Of a stretch of 64,000 nt of DNA, positions 63,368-64,000 are shown piece after piece. Numbering within the stretch: the first letter of the stretch is position 1; the number at the start of each line of letters is the position of its first letter. Made by a program: the position numbers and the translations under genes. The stretch is from Corynebacterium sp. 74A (GTDB lineage Bacteria > Actinomycetota > Actinomycetes > Mycobacteriales > Mycobacteriaceae): the NCBI RefSeq assembly GCF_008930665.1, contig NZ_PQMG01000001.1, positions 558,001 through 622,000 of the forward strand, read 5' to 3'. The notes beneath the pieces are model-generated. The model saw only the letters and a list, made by a program, of their open reading frames with translations. It was not told the origin of the DNA and ran no database searches.

Positions 63368-64000
63368 CTAGAAGAGATTAGTGGCCAAGATCAGCAAGAG
63401 GGGGACCACAATGAACACGCCCACGGTCCACAGCACGGCCCAAATCTTGCGTTCTGCGGAGACCCGTGCCAGCGTTTCCGCTCCGCGCGGAGGAAGCCCG
63501 CGCAGGAAGGGAAGGCCGAAGATAATCAGGGTGGCGAACACATTGAACAGCAAGTGCACGAAGGCGGCCTGCATAGCCAGGGTGCCCTCCGCGCCAGTGA
63601 AGCCGAAGGCGGCAATCAGCGCGGTGATGGTGGTTCCGATATTGGCGCCGATAGTAAAGGGGTAAATCTGTCGCAGCGTGAAGGTGCCGGAGCCAGCCAG
63701 CGGCACTGCCAGAGAGGTGGTGGTGGAGGAGGACTGCACCATGATCGTCATGAGCGCGCCGGAGAAAATACCGGTGATGGGGCCACGTCCGATGGCGTTG
63801 TGCAGCACATCCTTGGCCTTACCCACCATGAGTACCTTGAGCAGCTTACCGATGTTGTTAATCACGGCGAGGATCAACACAACACCGAGCACAATGAGCA
63901 GACCGCCGGTCCACACATCGTTCAAGCCGAGAGCACCAACACCACTCTTGAACAGGTCCGCGAGCGGGGTCGTGATGGTCTTGACGAAGGAACCGATACC
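63368..64000 (-). CDS. Na/Pi cotransporter family protein, C-terminal part
   Basis: The frame enters at the right edge and ends at 63368, giving 210 residues. It shows the NptA/PiT II repeat: MVQSSSTTTSLAVPLAGSGT and FTIGANIGTTITALIA, with four or five helices. It imports inorganic phosphate with sodium. A NptA-type protein should have roughly another half upstream of the window. Confidence 0.9.
   Translation of the reverse strand, partial: GIGSFVKTITTPLADLFKSGVGALGLNDVWTGGLLIVLGVVLILAVINNIGKLLKVLMVGKAKDVLHNAIGRGPITGIFSGALMTIMVQSSSTTTSLAVPLAGSGTFTLRQIYPFTIGANIGTTITALIAAFGFTGAEGTLAMQAAFVHLLFNVFATLIIFGLPFLRGLPPRGAETLARVSAERKIWAVLWTVGVFIVVPLLLILATNLF

Overview
The window looks like a G+C-rich actinobacterial chromosome, most likely Corynebacterium or a close relative. 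The evidence is a conserved metG-tatD-rpf-ksgA-ispE-ABC-F block, a long gapB-type GAPDH, an actinobacterial protein O-mannosyltransferase, a BetP-like BCCT carrier, a PnuX/RibM transporter behind an FMN riboswitch, and many genes whose start codon lies 6-8 nt after a TANNNT -10 box with no Shine-Dalgarno sequence (leaderless mRNAs). I see no rRNA, tRNA, IS element, prophage or CRISPR array.

Layout. (1) 1-8.4 kb is an aromatic-acid catabolic island: a Rieske ring-hydroxylating dioxygenase (hcaE, hcaC, hcaD, hcaF, the last cut by the left edge), an IclR-type regulator, and a meta-cleavage set (mhpB, mhpD, mhpF, mhpE). Together these suit 3-phenylpropionate/cinnamate breakdown to acetyl-CoA and pyruvate. 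Two near-identical palindromes (GTTCC-N7-GGAAC), one before hcaE and one before mhpB, tie the two halves into one regulon. (2) 8.6-13.2 kb holds a translationally coupled NUDIX hydrolase plus PLD/SF2-helicase/DUF3427 protein, an orphan Rieske ferredoxin and an FAH-family hydrolase. (3) rplY follows a structured leader with a terminator-like hairpin and mutually exclusive helices. (4) 14.3-23.4 kb has a solute-binding lipoprotein and an L-fucose operon (fucA, fucI, fucK, fucP, fucU, lacI-type regulator) with three matching LacI-type operators. (5) 23.5-31.8 kb has pth, an ABC transporter with a soluble two-component system, tpx, gltS and gapB.

(6) 32-41 kb holds a small Cys-rich protein, a nitronate monooxygenase-like enzyme, a second pth, a Dcu-type C4-dicarboxylate carrier, a decayed Excalibur-domain lipoprotein gene, a sirtuin, prfC, a 44-residue Cys-rich microprotein, and a DUF4282 gene broken by an early stop. 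(7) 41-49.8 kb holds the FMN riboswitch and ribM, a 3-hydroxyisobutyryl-CoA hydrolase-like gene, ppk2, an ABM-domain protein, ABC-F, ispE, ksgA and rpfB with an MtrA-type box. (8) 50-64 kb holds a HAD phosphatase, tatD, metG, a proline iminopeptidase-like hydrolase, a BCCT carrier, rsmI, pmt, a zinc-finger membrane protein, DoxX, a fructosamine-kinase-like protein, two tandem paralogous coiled-coil proteins, and the C-terminal part of a Na/Pi cotransporter cut by the right edge.

The leads I consider strongest are the paired palindromes of the aromatic island, the three fuc operators, the rplY leader, the NUDIX/PLD-helicase-DUF3427 pair, and an 11-nt motif (GCTTATCGACG) that recurs in intergenic DNA across the window. 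All functions are assigned by reading motifs and recalled family features; no database search was run.
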